A DNA stretch of 64,000 nucleotides, taken from positions 177,106,010-177,170,009 of the forward strand of contig OZ023264.1 of NCBI GenBank assembly GCA_964006375.1, in the 5' to 3' direction. Shown here piece by piece: positions 18,519 to 29,728 of this stretch (position 1 is the stretch's first letter; each line of letters starts with the position of its first letter). The stretch comes from Tillus elongatus (lineage: Eukaryota; Arthropoda; Insecta; Coleoptera; Cleridae). The translations under genes were made by a program, and so were the position numbers. Below the pieces are notes generated by a model. That model worked only from the letters and a program-made list of their open reading frames with translations. It had not been told where the DNA came from and searched no databases.

Positions 18519-18669
18519 AGCAAGTAAGTTTTAAGGGTCCTAGCAAAAAAAGATAGAAAAAATGACATCAAGATGTAAAGAAATGAATTTTTCTAAATAG
18601 TTTTAATTTATTTTTAGTTATGTTACATTTATTACTACTAATGTCTTCTCATACCTGATAGTGTTTTAT

Positions 18670-18684
18670 AATAAACTTAATAAA
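18670..18684 (+). terminator. MCM5 polyadenylation signals
   Basis: Two AATAAA hexamers at 18670-18675 and 18679-18684, about 155 bases after the MCM5 stop codon, are plausible cleavage and polyadenylation signals. Confidence 0.6.
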
Positions 18685-18731
18685 TGAATAATTTTTTAAA
18701 GCGTACTTAAATCCAAAGCTGTTATTACTAC

Positions 18732-18895
18732 AGGTTTGTGGACCTTCAAAATTTCGAACCGAACCCTAACTTGAACCGAACCTTTGGTTCAAAAAACCGC
18801 ACTAGGCGGTGTTAAAGTATTTCGATTTTTGAAATACGTTATTCTCAAAAATAGTTCGAAGTTCATTGCTCAAACAACCTCCCAAACGTTACCTG
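18732..18895. mobile_element. hAT MITE fragment (left part), interrupted by a jockey-like element
   Basis: It is similar to the left part of the hAT element at 8765 (AATTTCGAACCGAACC, then GGCGGTGTTAAAGTA and AAATAGTTCGAAGTTC). The counterpart of the next segment (ACTTACAGGCATTCAATGCT) appears at 21369, after the jockey-like copy, so the jockey inserted into it. Confidence 0.6.
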
Positions 18896-18899
18896 GACA

Positions 18900-21352
18900 A
18901 GCAGTGCTGAGAGTGCTCCAGTTATTAGTGGTTACAGTCCATCAGCCTCATTTGTTTGAAACTGTTTTGGCTTTTGGGGCTTGTTCCAAAAAAAATTTTG
19001 TACTTAATGAATTTAATAGATCTTTAGATTTAGTTTTTAGTAATATAGATAACATATGTGTTGGTGTGTCCTTGGATCCGATTTTTCCTGCTACTGCACA
19101 TCATGTGCCCCTGGACATTTCTTTTTCACTTAAGACTCCTCCAACTGAACTCTAGGAGAGTATTTTTAAGACTTTCGTAATGCCGATTATTATGCCATGA
19201 ATTATTTTCTTTCCGAGTTTGACTGGGAATATCTTGAGTCATTGGCGATAAATGATGCTGTGAAATGCTTTTATGACGTTCTGTTTAATGCTGTGGATCG
19301 GTTTGTTCCAGTTAAGAGATGTAAAAAATCATGTTTCCCTCCTTGGTTTAGTGTCGAGCTTAGAGGCATGATAACTGAGAAGAGGGTACACAGTCAATAT
19401 AAGAAATATCGTAGAATAGATGATTATATTAGATTTTCTGGTCTCCGAGAAGAATGTAGGAATCTTCGTGATACCTGTTACAGAAATTTTATTGCTTATA
19501 CTGAGAATAATTTTGAAAACAATCCGGGTTCTTTCTGGTCTTATATTAACAAGTTGAGGATGGTTCATCATCTTCCTGAGGCTATGTATTATGATGATGT
19601 TAGGAGTGATTCTTTGCATGATTCGGTGGGTCTTTTTCCTAGTTTTTTCTCATCTGTGTATGAGGGTCAAGCTGGGAGTATCCGTCCCGATCCTCTTTTG
19701 CGTGAGTCGGTAAATATGACTGTGCCTAGTGGTACTTCTGCTGATATCATTGATCGTATCTGTGGTTTGAAAGATAAATTTACTTACGGTCCAGATGGAA
19801 TCCCCTTCCATCTGTTAAAATCTTGTGCCTTCACCTTGGCAATTCCACTGAGGATTCTCTTCAACGGGTCTTTGTTTGGCGAGTTTCCACATGTTTGGAA
19901 ACATTCTTATATGATGCCCGTTCATAAGCAGGGGCCAAAGCATTTGGTTACTAATTATAGAGCTGTTTGTATTCAGTCAGAGATACCTAAACTACTTGAC
20001 TATTTTGTCTCTAGACATATAACTTGGGAATGCAGACATGTTTTCGTCGAACAGCAGCATGGTTTTCTTAAAGGAAGATCTACAACAACCAACCTTCTTC
20101 TTTACCAGAATGTATTGGTCTCAGCTTTGGAGGATAGGTTACAGGTTAATTTGGTGTATACAGATTTCTCCAAAGCGTTTGATAAGGTTAATCACGCCTT
20201 ATTACTGTCAAAACTTGCATTGTTGAGTTTTAATTCCAATTTATTGTCTTGGGTGCGCAGCTTCTTTACGAGTACGTCCCAGAGTGTAAAGATCAGAAAC
20301 TTCATTTCTGATAGTATTACTGTTTCTTCAGGAGTTCCTCGGGGTTCACATTGTGCACCAGTCCTCTTTAATCTTTTTATCAATGATGTCATACATTCAC
20401 TTAAGCATAGTCAGATTTTGATGTTTGCTGATATCAAAATTTTCAAGATTGTTCGTTCCAGACAGGACGCTTTACTTTTACAGGAAGACAAATCGTTTTG
20501 CTCGGTGGTGTGGTGACAATCTTCTGACTCTGAATGTTGATAAGTGCTTCTGCATTAAATTCACTAGAGCTCAGTTTCCCATTGACTTTGTGTACTTCAT
20601 AGGCTCTAACGCTTTACAGAGGAAGTAAATGATTAAAGACTTGGGCATTGTATTGGATATGGAATTATCTTTTAAGGATCACATAGAATACATAGTATCT
20701 AAAGCATATAAAATGTTAGGATTTATTCATAGATCAACTCTGGATTTTTCATGCAATAGCTTGAGAAGACTGTATTGTGGTCTGGTTCACTCTTTGTTGG
20801 AATGCTCTTCTGTAGTCTGGAGTCCGAATTACAATATTTATATCAATCAGATTGAGGCCATACAAAATAGATTCTTGAAAATTTGTGCTTACAGAATGGG
20901 CTTGCAGAGAAATGATCTTCACTTTTCTTATTTGCGGAATCGGCTGCACTTGCAGTCACTTAGTTGTAGAAGGATTGTCAGTGATGTTTGTTTCCTGCAT
21001 AAATTATTAGTGAATAAAATTGATAGGCCTTCTTTGCTTGAGTTAGTCGCTCTAAGGATTCCGGACCGCACGAGAGCAAGGGAGGTTTTCGTGGTTCCCT
21101 TCCATCGAACCAATTATGTCTTTTTCAGTCCAATGTTGAGAGTAGCGAGAGCTGCAAATGAGTATTCTGAGCTCTTGGATATGTTTAATGATTCTGACCG
21201 TTCAATTAGAGGCATTTTCAGAGGTGTTATTGATTGAATTGTCATACTGGTTATGCTCTCATATTGAGATAGGTTATTTAAGACTAATGTAGTTTTAGAT
21301 GTTCTTGTTATTATTGTAAATGGTTGATCCGTTGAATAAATAAATGAAAAAA
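18900..21352 (+). mobile_element. Jockey-like element, 5'-truncated and degraded
   Basis: The copy runs from the end of the endonuclease through RT to an AATAAATAAATGAAAAAAA tail. It belongs to the same family as the copy at 1703. Both flanks carry parts of one hAT MITE. The left boundary is approximate and I could not define a target duplication. Confidence 0.78.
18940..21237 (+). pseudogene. Jockey-like endonuclease end plus RT, frameshifted
   Basis: The endonuclease end (NRSLDLVFSNIDN, HHVPLDISFS) is in frame at 18980-19155 and stops. RT runs 19197-20516 with YGPDGIPFHLLKS, VYTDFSKAFDKVNHALLL and SSGVPRGSHCAPVLFNLFIN. The catalytic MFADDIKIF has lost one Asp codon (MFADIKIF, near 20429). 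A further frameshift near 20490 moves the rest to other frames up to 21237 (KDLGIVLDMELSF, LLECSSVVWSPNY). A stop in the 20628 region also interrupts it. Confidence 0.8.
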
Positions 21353-21425
21353 ATTACTTTGAAGTAGAACTTACAGGCATTCAATGCTGCCAAAGGTAGC
21401 AGTGTTTGACGTTTGACTAATTTAA
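21353..21425. mobile_element. hAT MITE fragment (continuation of 18732-18895)
   Basis: AGAACTTACAGGCATTCAAT and CTGCCAAAGGTAGCAG match the next part of the hAT element seen at 8920-8950 and at 25020-25050. It is the downstream half of the MITE split by the jockey-like copy. Confidence 0.55.
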
Positions 21426-21531
21426 ATCGTTTTGGCAAAAGGTTTCATATCATCAGCATACAGTATGACACGAGAATACAGAAACATCGTTAATTGGTGT
21501 TAAATTGTCTTCATTGATTCATGTTGCCCTT

Positions 21532-21606
21532 TTTTTTAGCCCTCAGTGCTCGTCCGCGGCCTCGCCGCCCCGATAGCACTGCAACCTTTGGTTTATTGTG
21601 CACGGA
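21532..21606 (-). mobile_element. 75-bp LOA-like insertion (3' end only)
   Basis: A perfect 13-bp duplication, TCATGTTGCCCTT, flanks it at 21519-21531 and 21607-21619. The insert is only the last 75 bases of the LOA-like element in minus orientation: T run (poly(A) complement), the CCTCAGTGCTCGTCCGCGGC hairpin region and part of the 3' UTR. It is an extreme 5' truncation. Confidence 0.88.
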
Positions 21607-21645
21607 TCATGTTGCCCTTACTTGGTGAAACCATAACATACTAAG

Positions 21646-21751
21646 TACAGATGTAGACTTCTTGTCTGTTTTCTTCTCTGTAGTCATAAAAGGGTGAAAC
21701 CTGCTACAGAGTAGAAAACAAGCAATTGTAGAAGAAGTCTCTACATCTGTA
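21646..21751. repeat. 106-bp imperfect palindrome
   Basis: TACAGATGTAGACTTCTTGT at the left is mirrored by the right arm ending AGTCTCTACATCTGTA, with CTCTGTAG/CTACAGAG near the centre. It is probably a small foldback MITE. No target duplication was found. Confidence 0.65.
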
Positions 21752-21759
21752 TTTAAATT

Positions 21760-22640
21760 AGCTCCTACAGGCACAAGTTAAGCCTATTTGTAAGACACTG
21801 TGTAATTTGTGCTGAATTTATTACTATCACTCACTGTATTCTACATAAATTAACTATTGTAACAGTTACGATTTACGTTGCCATTTGCAGTCACCTTTTA
21901 CATTCAATATTACTATTTATTTAACTTACTTTCCTCGGACGCCATCTTTATTCCTCTAAATTTAGGACGGGAAGATCCCCGTGAAGATATCTGCTGGGGC
22001 CTTCACAACACACTACAAATTACTGTTATCCCGTGGTAGATTAGTGGAGAAAATAAACACCAGGAGCCTCTAGTATGTGAGAAAGCTAAGTAGGCTTTAA
22101 TTACTTACTTTCAATTACCATGGGTTATTTTCTTAGCTAACAAGAGGTGAGCAGATAAATATAAACGTGCTTATTAATCAAGTACTATTATTTCTACTTA
22201 AATGCACTACAAACATACAAAATGCATAGCCGTTACTAAGGTGCAGTCAATAAGGCAAATGTTACTTAAAATAGTGTAATAAACAACCTATTTACAAATA
22301 TATACACATATGAGAAATGGCTGTGAATAAAATATGAAACAAAATCATTTATACAAAGCGCAACTAATTTTAACACAGCAGAATAAAATATAGCAGTAAA
22401 AATAGCGAAACAAATAAACAGGTGTACTATGCTATTAAATGGGTAAAATTAATGACGCAGGCGGTGCATTATCACAATTCATCAATATTATCATGTTAGA
22501 AGAAATGCAAAGGCAAGCGAGCGACATATTCAGGTTACAGGTTAAACAAGCGCATAAAAGCACAAGCAATGTGAATACATGGAGATGCAGCAAGGTGTAC
22601 CATACCCTAATGCAGTTCACTCAAACCCATTTTCCCTTAG
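21760..22640. other. AT-rich stretch, no gene seen
   Basis: This sequence has no convincing coding potential or recognised element. It leads into the tandem array at 22651. Confidence 0.4.
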
Positions 22641-22650
22641 CCGACGAACA

Positions 22651-22985
22651 GCGTGTTTAACTGACGATGCTTGGCACCATTCTACAGTCGCATCGGAGCA
22701 ATCACCCTGTATATTTATTCCCGTTGATAATGCACGCAGAATGACTAATTCCCTACCCCCGTTTAGTTACGACCGGCCAGAGTGTTTAACTGACGATGCT
22801 TCGCACCATTCTAGTCGCATCGCAGCAACCAACCTGTATATAAATAAATAAAGAAAATAGCGCACGCGACAGGAAATATTTATTTCCTTAATTTCTAACT
22901 CGCCCCGAACGTCGAGAGTGTTTAACTGACGATGCTTCGCACCATTCTACAGTCGCATCGCAGCAACCACTCTGTATATAAACAC
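22651..22985. repeat. Three repeats of about 65 bp at 130-136 bp spacing
   Basis: A block with GTGTTTAACTGACGATGCTT and CACCATTCTACAGTCGCATC begins at 22651, 22781 and 22917. Each copy ends in a CTGTATAT(A)-type sequence, and the last two carry TATATAAA. The intervening spacers differ. It might be a cluster of subterminal or promoter repeats of an unidentified element, but no coding region is near. Confidence 0.7.
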
Positions 22986-22989
22986 GCGA

Positions 22990-23820
22990 CAATATATTAT
23001 TCGACACTGCGAAACTAAACCTAGGATGCACCCAGCTGCACCCTACAGTCGCAGGAGAAGTCTACCTAATGATTGCAACAGCAACTCTCCCAAACAATAC
23101 ACACAAATACTACGTCGAGAGCTAGTAAAATACATGAGATAAACTTAAAAAAAACCGCGACGCTCTGTTACCAGCTCAAGTAAAAGACTGGACGGTCCCT
23201 GCCCAGGATCCGACCGTCCAAACTCGCACCTAGCCAGGCGACAGTGTCTCGCACCCCCCTTTTCCCTTGCGATCAAGCAAGCTCGCCTAGCTAGCTGGAT
23301 CGTAGTTACCGAGAGAGTACCAAGTAGGTAACAACCGGTTTTCTCTGCCTGTGCCCGCTGTATTTATGGACCGGGCCACGGCCCTCGTCACGTATCATCG
23401 AGATTCGACACACAATGCGCAAGCAAACAACTCGCTCGTGTCTCGGTCCTGGCTGTCTGTAAAATTTTGTATCAAATATATTTCGGCGCGGTTTCATTTA
23501 ACGCGAATTGAATAAAAAAAATTATATCTCATAGTCTTTTGATGCTACTTTCTTTAGCGTGACAGATAAAAATTAAAGAAATCGATTAAAAATGCCTTTC
23601 ATTACACTCAAATTATGGAAAAATATGTTGTGATTGGCCAAGACTGTGAATTATGTTCTATATTTCTTGGTCGTGTGGTACTATTAATCGAAGAAGTTTT
23701 AATAATCAAAACATTTAACATTTCACTAGCATTTTGCTACCTTTAATAAAACTGTTTCGTATATTTCTCTGGGAAATAAATTTAAAAACTTGCATGGTAG
23801 AGCTATTTTTTCTTAAACTA
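22990..23820. other. Non-coding stretch, no gene seen
   Basis: The segment 23030-23480 is less AT-rich than its surroundings; the rest is AT-rich. No coding signals or element ends were recognised. Confidence 0.35.
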
Positions 23821-23824
23821 TAAA

Positions 23825-24287
23825 TAAAGGTGGATCTATAGAGGAGGGTGTATCAAAGAGACCGTCATTTGTGCCAGATTTATTAAGTACAAATATACAC
23901 GAGTTGTACACAATGGCACAAAGAGGAGAACATCAACCTCAAAATATCATCAGCTAGAATATTAGGAAGCTTTTGCAAACCATATAAAGGAATGTTTTAA
24001 CCCATCAAACTCTTTTACTTATCACCAGATGATTAAGACCAAGTAAATCGTCCTACAATTGGCTAAGCCAGCCAAGACATTAACGTTAAGGTATCTCATT
24101 CATTATGCAAAAATTCCCTAATTTCTTTTTCACGTGGTTGTGACGACCACGAGACATTTTGTCTTGCATAAATTGTAGACAGAAGTTTTGTCGATGTCAA
24201 CCAGTACACATGTTTCCATATTATTGTTTTCACAATAATAAAAATGCTTTCGACTTGTGACGGCCCTACCATATAAATCCACCTTTA
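23825..24287. mobile_element. MITE of about 460 bp with TAAAGGTGGAT ends
   Basis: The left end TAAAGGTGGATCTATA is mirrored at the right by TATAAATCCACCTTTA. There is no coding content. A target duplication of TA is possible but ambiguous because the flanks are AT-rich. The element lies just downstream of the aldo-keto reductase 3' end. Confidence 0.7.
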
Positions 24288-24326
24288 CTGTAATGATTAA
24301 AATATCCCTTTAATTTAATAAATATA

Positions 24327-24337
24327 TTTATTTATTT
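24327..24337 (-). terminator. Likely polyadenylation signals of the aldo-keto reductase gene
   Basis: TTTATTTATTT on the plus strand gives overlapping AATAAA hexamers on the minus strand, about 145 bases past the stop codon at 24478. Confidence 0.5.
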
Positions 24338-24477
24338 ATGTACAATTTAAATAATTTAATTTCCTGTTTGTGTCAAATTCTCTCATTTAAGAATGATGTT
24401 GGTATTATATCATGTTGCCAATAGGTTCCAGAAACAATTGAATGTAAGGGCGATCTACTGATTTGTCTCTAGTTAAT

Positions 24478-24802
24478 TCACTGGTTTGTTTCTGCCATCT
24501 TGGCTCTTTCTCCAAATGGATATTCTGGATGGTTCTGCACACCTTTGAAGAAAAGAAAATCAAATATCCTACCAGCATCTGCTCTGTCTAGTCCTTGTAA
24601 TTTCTTCACATCATCATCAGACAAGGCAAAGTCAAAAATGTTTATATTGTCTTTAATCCTTTGTGGATTACCGCTTTTTGGTATCACAATAATGTCTTGC
24701 TGTACTAGATGCCTTAATAGAATCTGACCTGGCGTTTTGTTATATTTTTCTGCTAGTTCTTTTACAATAGGATGGCCCAATATGTCCGGAAAATCTTTTA
24801 AG
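24478..24802 (-). CDS. Aldo-keto reductase, last coding exon
   Basis: Acceptor TTTTAG (ending at 24803 on the minus strand) leads into C TTA AAA GAT, which completes the Ser codon left open at 33203. The exon encodes LKDFPDILGHPIVKELAEKY, QILLRHLVQQDIIVIPKSG and NPQRIKDNINIF. The last two contain the NADPH-binding K-S..R residues of the family. It ends AKMAETNQ with TGA at 24478-24480. The size and C-terminal loop fit AKR1-type NADPH-dependent carbonyl/aldehyde reductases. Confidence 0.93.
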
Positions 24803-24868
24803 CTAAAAGAAAATATTTATTTACTAAATACATAATGACACATGCTGAGTTATTATTCCATTATACTA

Positions 24869-25105
24869 GAGGTGTACGAAGCTTCGAAATGTTAAACTGA
24901 ACCTGAACCAAACCTTCAGTGCAAAAATTGTTTGCGCTAGGCGATGTTAAAGTAGTTCGAAATACGTAATTCTAAAAAAATAGTATCGAAGTTCGATGAT
25001 GAGATATACATCGAAATTGAACTTTACAGCCGTTCAATGCTGCCAGAGGTAGTGAAATTTTTATTCAGTAGCTGCCTTGTTAACTCGGTAGCGGCGCTTT
25101 AAATT
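24869..25105. mobile_element. hAT MITE fragment (left part)
   Basis: It starts TAGAGGTGTACGAAGCTTCG, as at 8765, and continues to TAACTCGGTAGCGGCGCTTT. The right end is missing. It sits in the last intron of the aldo-keto reductase gene. Confidence 0.7.
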
Positions 25106-25253
25106 GGGTATTTAACATAGACAGTATTAACATTTTCCCCAAACATCTCAGATAAATCCAGCACAGCTATTATAGTAAGGCTAGGTTACTCTAAAAAACA
25201 ATGATTAGAACTGATAAGGTAAGGCTAAGGTACTGTCAAAGGCAGGCCCTGCT

Positions 25254-26921
25254 CTATGGAACATCAAGGAAGTGACATGAGATCTTCGATCTGAATCTGC
25301 TGAACTTATTATCGAAAAAGTTTAGGTCTGCGTTCACTTGATTGACTGACCGAGCCATATGTGTGAGGGGACTATTCAATCCATCATTCCTGCTATGAAA
25401 ATCTACAACAAATGTATCATTTGACCTTGTTGCAGTCGTTTTAATTCTTAAGCCGATCTGACTGAGCAAATATGGGGAATCAATTTCACCAGAAATTATT
25501 TTAAAGAATAAGCAAAGGTCAGTTTGTATTCTTCGATTGGACAGTGTGGTTAAATTCAATCGCGACATAAGATCATTGAAGTCATATTTATAACTGTTAC
25601 AAGGAATCCATAATGTATAAGCTCAGCATCACAGAGTGAGCTTCATAGAAGGGGCTCCAAATGACAGAACCATATTCTAATGAAGAGCGCACTAGTGCGC
25701 TATATAACATTGTAAATGATGTGGTTGAGATATCGGATGATATTCCCTGTACGCAATCCAAAAGCCTACGTGATTTCAGAGAAATAATTAGAATGTTTTG
25801 AGAGAAACTAAATTTGGTGTCAAATAAAATACCAAGATTTTTCACTGCAGATACTGGTTTACAGGTTTACTAAATTAATGGAATAAGTCTGGTTAAATAC
25901 AGTGTGGTTTCTACTAAAAATCATAGAAAGACACTTTTCTAAATTTAAATCTAGGCAATTGACTGAACACCACCGAGCAAGATTATCAATATCACTCTGC
26001 AACTCAGGGCAATCCATATCATTCCTGACAACCTTGAAAATCTTCAGGTCATCCGCAAATAAAAGGAACTGGGAAGAATTAAAGCAAACACAAATGGAGG
26101 TGGACTCTATGCACGCCTCTATTGGAACAACAGTTAAAAACAAAATAGTCAATGTGTTCGCTGTATATAATATATATATTGCATCATGTCGAAGTGAAAA
26201 ATCTAGGATGCTACAATGTGGAGTACCTAACACATGAATTTTTAAATCTTTTGATGATGCCAAATTTCTCAATCTATTCTACTTGGTGGAATGAGGGGAT
26301 CCAAAAGTGGATACATTACACCTTTCTGAAGTTTTTTAGGTGACTGACGTTAAATCACTGCAGTATGCACCAAATGGCAGTGTTTCTTACAAGCTAAAAT
26401 TTACTAATAAATAGGTTAAAAAGAAGGGGGCCACAGTGGCTGCCTTGTGGTACACATGATGAGACCTCAACCGAGTTTGAAATGTGGTTCCCAATCTTAA
26501 CAAACTGAGATCTGTTGACTAAAAAGCTACTAATCCAGTCCAAAAGCGTGCCGCGTATTCCATAGGCATTCACTTTTGCAATAAGTAATTTGTGATTAAC
26601 CCGATCGAATGCTTTAGTGACATCAGTGTATATAGAGGGAACCTGATGACCATGCTCGAATGCATTTAAAATTAAAATTTGATAGGACATCAGATTGGTT
26701 ATGACCGAGCGTCCTTTCATAAAACCATGTTGTTCAATAATAATGTTTTTACATGCCCAAGTTAGATAGTCGCTGACTAAAGAATCCAGCCTTTTATGTA
26801 AGGTACATTGCAAGCAGATACCTCTGTAATTTTTTATATCTTGGTTACAACCAGACTTGTGAAACAGTCTTAAATAACCAGTCTTCCAGAAGTCAGGAAA
26901 TACACCCTGATTGAGTGACAT
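25254..26921 (-). pseudogene. Jockey-like reverse transcriptase, multiply broken
   Basis: Fragments in order: VFPDFWKTGYLRLFHKSG and YTDVTKAFDRVNHKLLIAKV, VSSCVPQGSHCGPLLFNLFI (26921-26394); FLLFADDLKIFKVVRND with the catalytic FADD and KCLSMIFSRNH (26272-25859); KNLGILFDTKFSF and LEYGSVIWSPFYE (25845-25597); and the tail SNRRIQTDLCLFFKIISGEI (25568-25254). At least three frame changes and stops separate them. Confidence 0.78.
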
Positions 26922-27108
26922 GTTGAAAATTAAATATATGGGGAAACTAACAATAAATGCATTGCTTCAGAAGATAAGGTGGGACCCCATCAGGACCACC
27001 AGAGAGTTTACCCTTTAGTAATGATATTTTTGTGAAGATTTCACTTAGTGTTACATTAAGGGTACTCACAGCCGCTTCCATAACAATCACGCTCAGGAAC
27101 AGAACAGT

Positions 27109-28071
27109 GGGTTAGGTTAGGTTAGGTTAGATTGTGAGTGGTCCATATCGGTCCCTCCACCGCGACCATAAGGTCTATTGTGGCTCACGCCTAATGTCTA
27201 TATTTCGCCCAACAAATCCAGCCTCCTACAGAGTTCGATAACCTTTGCGGGCGAAAGTTGATCCAGATCCTCTGGAGCAAGCTTTACCTTGCCAAAGAGC
27301 AGGTGTCTAGTCCTATCCGCTGCCGGACAGGAACACAGCACGTGCTCTGCTGTTTCGTCATTCTCCATACACAGCCGGCACTCGGTCTCCTGACCGATCC
27401 CAATACGGTGCATGTGATGCCGCAAGCGACAGTGTCCTGTATACAGGCCGACTAGAGTACTCAGTTGTTGTCTGTTCAACTCTAGAAGTTTCTTAGCCCT
27501 TGACTCAGACAGGCCATTTATGAAGGCCTTAGAGTGAGCTAATCCTGGAAGATTTTGCCAATATTGAATTGTCCTTCTATCTGTCCAGGTCTTTAAGGTG
27601 CGTTTTGCTGTGCAAGATGTTATTCCCAGCACCGGTTCTGGTCCGACAAAGTCACACTGGGCACCACTCCTGGCAAGCGCGTCTGCCGCAACGTTGCCAT
27701 CATGGTCCGAGTGACCCGGTATCCATACCAGCGACACCTCATTACAGCTGCCCAATTCGTTAAGGGCAGATTTACAACTCCATACCGTCTTTGAATTGCA
27801 CCGGTAGGAACCAAGAGTCTTTATTGCAGCTTGGCTATCTGCATATATCTTTATCGATTTGTTTGTGCATAGGTCTTTTAAGCTTTCCCTTGCACACATC
27901 TCGATGGCATAAACTTCTGCCTGGTGTATGGTTGCGTACTTGCCGAGGCTAGCTGATAGTCTAGCATCGGTGCTGCCCCCATATGTGCCGGCTCCTACTC
28001 CCATATTGGTTTTGGAGCCGTCAGAGTACCAGCAGAGGTCCGCTCTCAACAGGGTCGATTGGTTCCGGTCC
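27109..28071 (-). mobile_element. LOA-like element, 5'-truncated, with TTAGG-like 3' tail
   Basis: It is flanked by a 9-bp duplication, CAGAACAGT, at 27100-27108 and 28072-28080. On the plus strand it starts GGGTTAGGTTAGGTTAGGTT, so its 3' end on the sense strand is a run of CCTAA units. It shares 3' UTR and coding sequence with the copy at 16028. It is inserted in the degraded jockey element. Confidence 0.88.
27198..28049 (-). CDS. LOA-like ORF2 C terminus: RNase H and zinc knuckle
   Basis: The frame is open for 283 aa. RNase H: CWYSDGSKTNMGVGAGTYGG, HQAEVYAIEMCARES, IYADSQAAIKTLGSY and LVWIPGHSDHDGNVAADALA, with all expected acidic residues. The knuckle CRLCMENDETAEHVLCSC follows and the frame ends DLLGEI. 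Endonuclease and RT are missing through 5' truncation. It is a different family from the element at 1149. Confidence 0.85.
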   Translation of the reverse strand: MRADLCWYSDGSKTNMGVGAGTYGGSTDARLSASLGKYATIHQAEVYAIEMCARESLKDLCTNKSIKIYADSQAAIKTLGSYRCNSKTVWSCKSALNELGSCNEVSLVWIPGHSDHDGNVAADALARSGAQCDFVGPEPVLGITSCTAKRTLKTWTDRRTIQYWQNLPGLAHSKAFINGLSESRAKKLLELNRQQLSTLVGLYTGHCRLRHHMHRIGIGQETECRLCMENDETAEHVLCSCPAADRTRHLLFGKVKLAPEDLDQLSPAKVIELCRRLDLLGEI

Positions 28072-28589
28072 CAGAACAGTAAGAGGAGTTATAAACTTAA
28101 GAAAAATTTTCAGAAAATAAATTTACTATGTCACTGGCTTCCCTGCTTTTTTTTATCCCGAATATACATCTCTGCTGGATAATACTGCTGACCATCTCTT
28201 TGTTTCGCATATTGCCAAAACGATCGAGGATCAGAGGCAAGATTTTCCTCAATCTTAGATAGATGTAAAAGTCAACAATCTTCTGTTAACTGTCCACATT
28301 GGGCACGCAGTTCAGAAAAACGCACGTAATCATCCCGAAGCCCTGTCATTTTAAACATTTTGTACGCAGCCTTCTTTCAGAATAAACACTTTCAATTCAT
28401 GACTGTACCAGTGAGGAAAGAAAGACCCGACACCCTTCTAGGTCTTGAAAGGAATGAAAGTATACATGGCTGAGTAAAGGATATCGTAGAACTGCTCCAC
28501 TGCAATATTTACATCAGAACTGCTCAAATGTGACTCCCAGTCCACCGTTGAGATAATGTGGTTATTTGCATCGTAGTTTCCTCCTTTTC

Positions 28590-29365
28590 AAGGTTTCTGT
28601 AAGTTTAAAGTATTAAATTTACTAATATGCCGTATAATGACAGCGTACAATTCTTATGAAAATTCGCTACTATAATGCACTTGCTGCGTCCCGAAATTAT
28701 AATTAGCCACATTTTTAATATATTCAAGTTCTCTGTTGTATCTTTTAAAGAAAACTGTATTAATCTATGAACCAGAAAAATCAACTAGTGGTTTCCCTTC
28801 ATTGGATGTCAAATTCTAAAGTGTCTATTTTTAATGACTGTTACATCAAGAAAAGGTAATTTGTTATTAGTTTCTATTTCATGGGTGAATTTAACGGAGT
28901 CAAATTTATTATTTAATTTGGCAATAAAATCATCTACTTTGCATACATTTGTATTAAATATTGCAAAAATATTGTCCACATAACGACAGCACACTCTAGG
29001 AAAATAGTCATTTTCATTTGCTAGGTCTGTTTCAAACCTACCTATTAAAAGGTCTGCAATGAATGGGGAAAGTAGGTTGCGCATTGCTCTACCATGGGGT
29101 TGTTAAAAAAATTCATTATTAAATTAAAAAAATATCCTGATTCATGTAAAGATTTGTTAAATTTATATATTCTTTGCAGACCTATTCATTTATGTTGTTC
29201 ATTTTTAACAAATGGTCTAAATACGTTAGCGCTTCCTTTATGGGAACACTGGGAAACAACAACAAATCAAACGATATTAAAACCTCGCCGTCAACCAATT
29301 TGATATTTTTAACTTTATTAATCAATTTAAGTGAATTTGAAACTGAACAACTTTTTTGTCTGATT
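28590..29365 (-). mobile_element. Penelope-like element, inverted partial copy (left arm)
   Basis: The minus strand encodes a Penelope-type RT segment at 29084-28809: MRNLLSPFIADLLIGRFETD, then CCRYVDNIFAIFNTN (the RT YVDD-type box, here YVDN) and KLPFLDVTVIKN. The whole arm is an inverted copy of 29380-29728 plus 31810-32190. The GIY-YIG endonuclease part is absent from this arm. Confidence 0.78.
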
Positions 29366-29728
29366 TATTAATAAAGTTAAATATATTAAATTGTTTAAAC
29401 GCGAGGTTTTAATATCGTTTGATGTGACTTCGTTTCCCAGTGTTCCCATAAAAGACACGCTAATGTATTTAGACCATTTGTTAAAAATAAACAACGGATG
29501 AAGAAGTCTGCAGCGAATATATAAATTTACCAAATCTTGGCATGAATCGGAATATTATTCAATTTAATAATGAATTTTTTGAACAAATCCATGGCAGAGC
29601 AATGCGCAACCTACTTTCCTCATTCATTGCAGACCTTTTTCATGAGTAAGTTTGAAACAGACCTAGCAAATGAAAATGACTATTTTCCTAGAGTATGATG
29701 TCATTATGTGGACAATGTTTTTGCAGTA

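Larger units (their letters stand above)
25200..28570 (-). mobile_element. Degraded jockey-like element split by a LOA-like insertion
   Basis: RT fragments on the minus strand read from 26921 to 25254. Pre-RT sequence similar to the jockey copy at 19.2 kb continues at 28081-28570 beyond a LOA-like element inserted at 27109-28071. The ends are poorly defined. It occupies the last intron of the aldo-keto reductase gene. Confidence 0.7.

Noticed and set aside
22439..22851. Overlapping small frames near the three-unit repeat
   Set aside because: They run across the tandem repeats and AT-rich DNA with no family match or splice signals.
22651..22985. CRISPR-like array
   Set aside because: Only three units with long unequal spacing, in a eukaryotic genome context.
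27108..27130. GGTTA repeats as a true telomere or interstitial telomere
   Set aside because: They lie inside the target duplication as the 3' end of a retrotransposon and are only a few units long.
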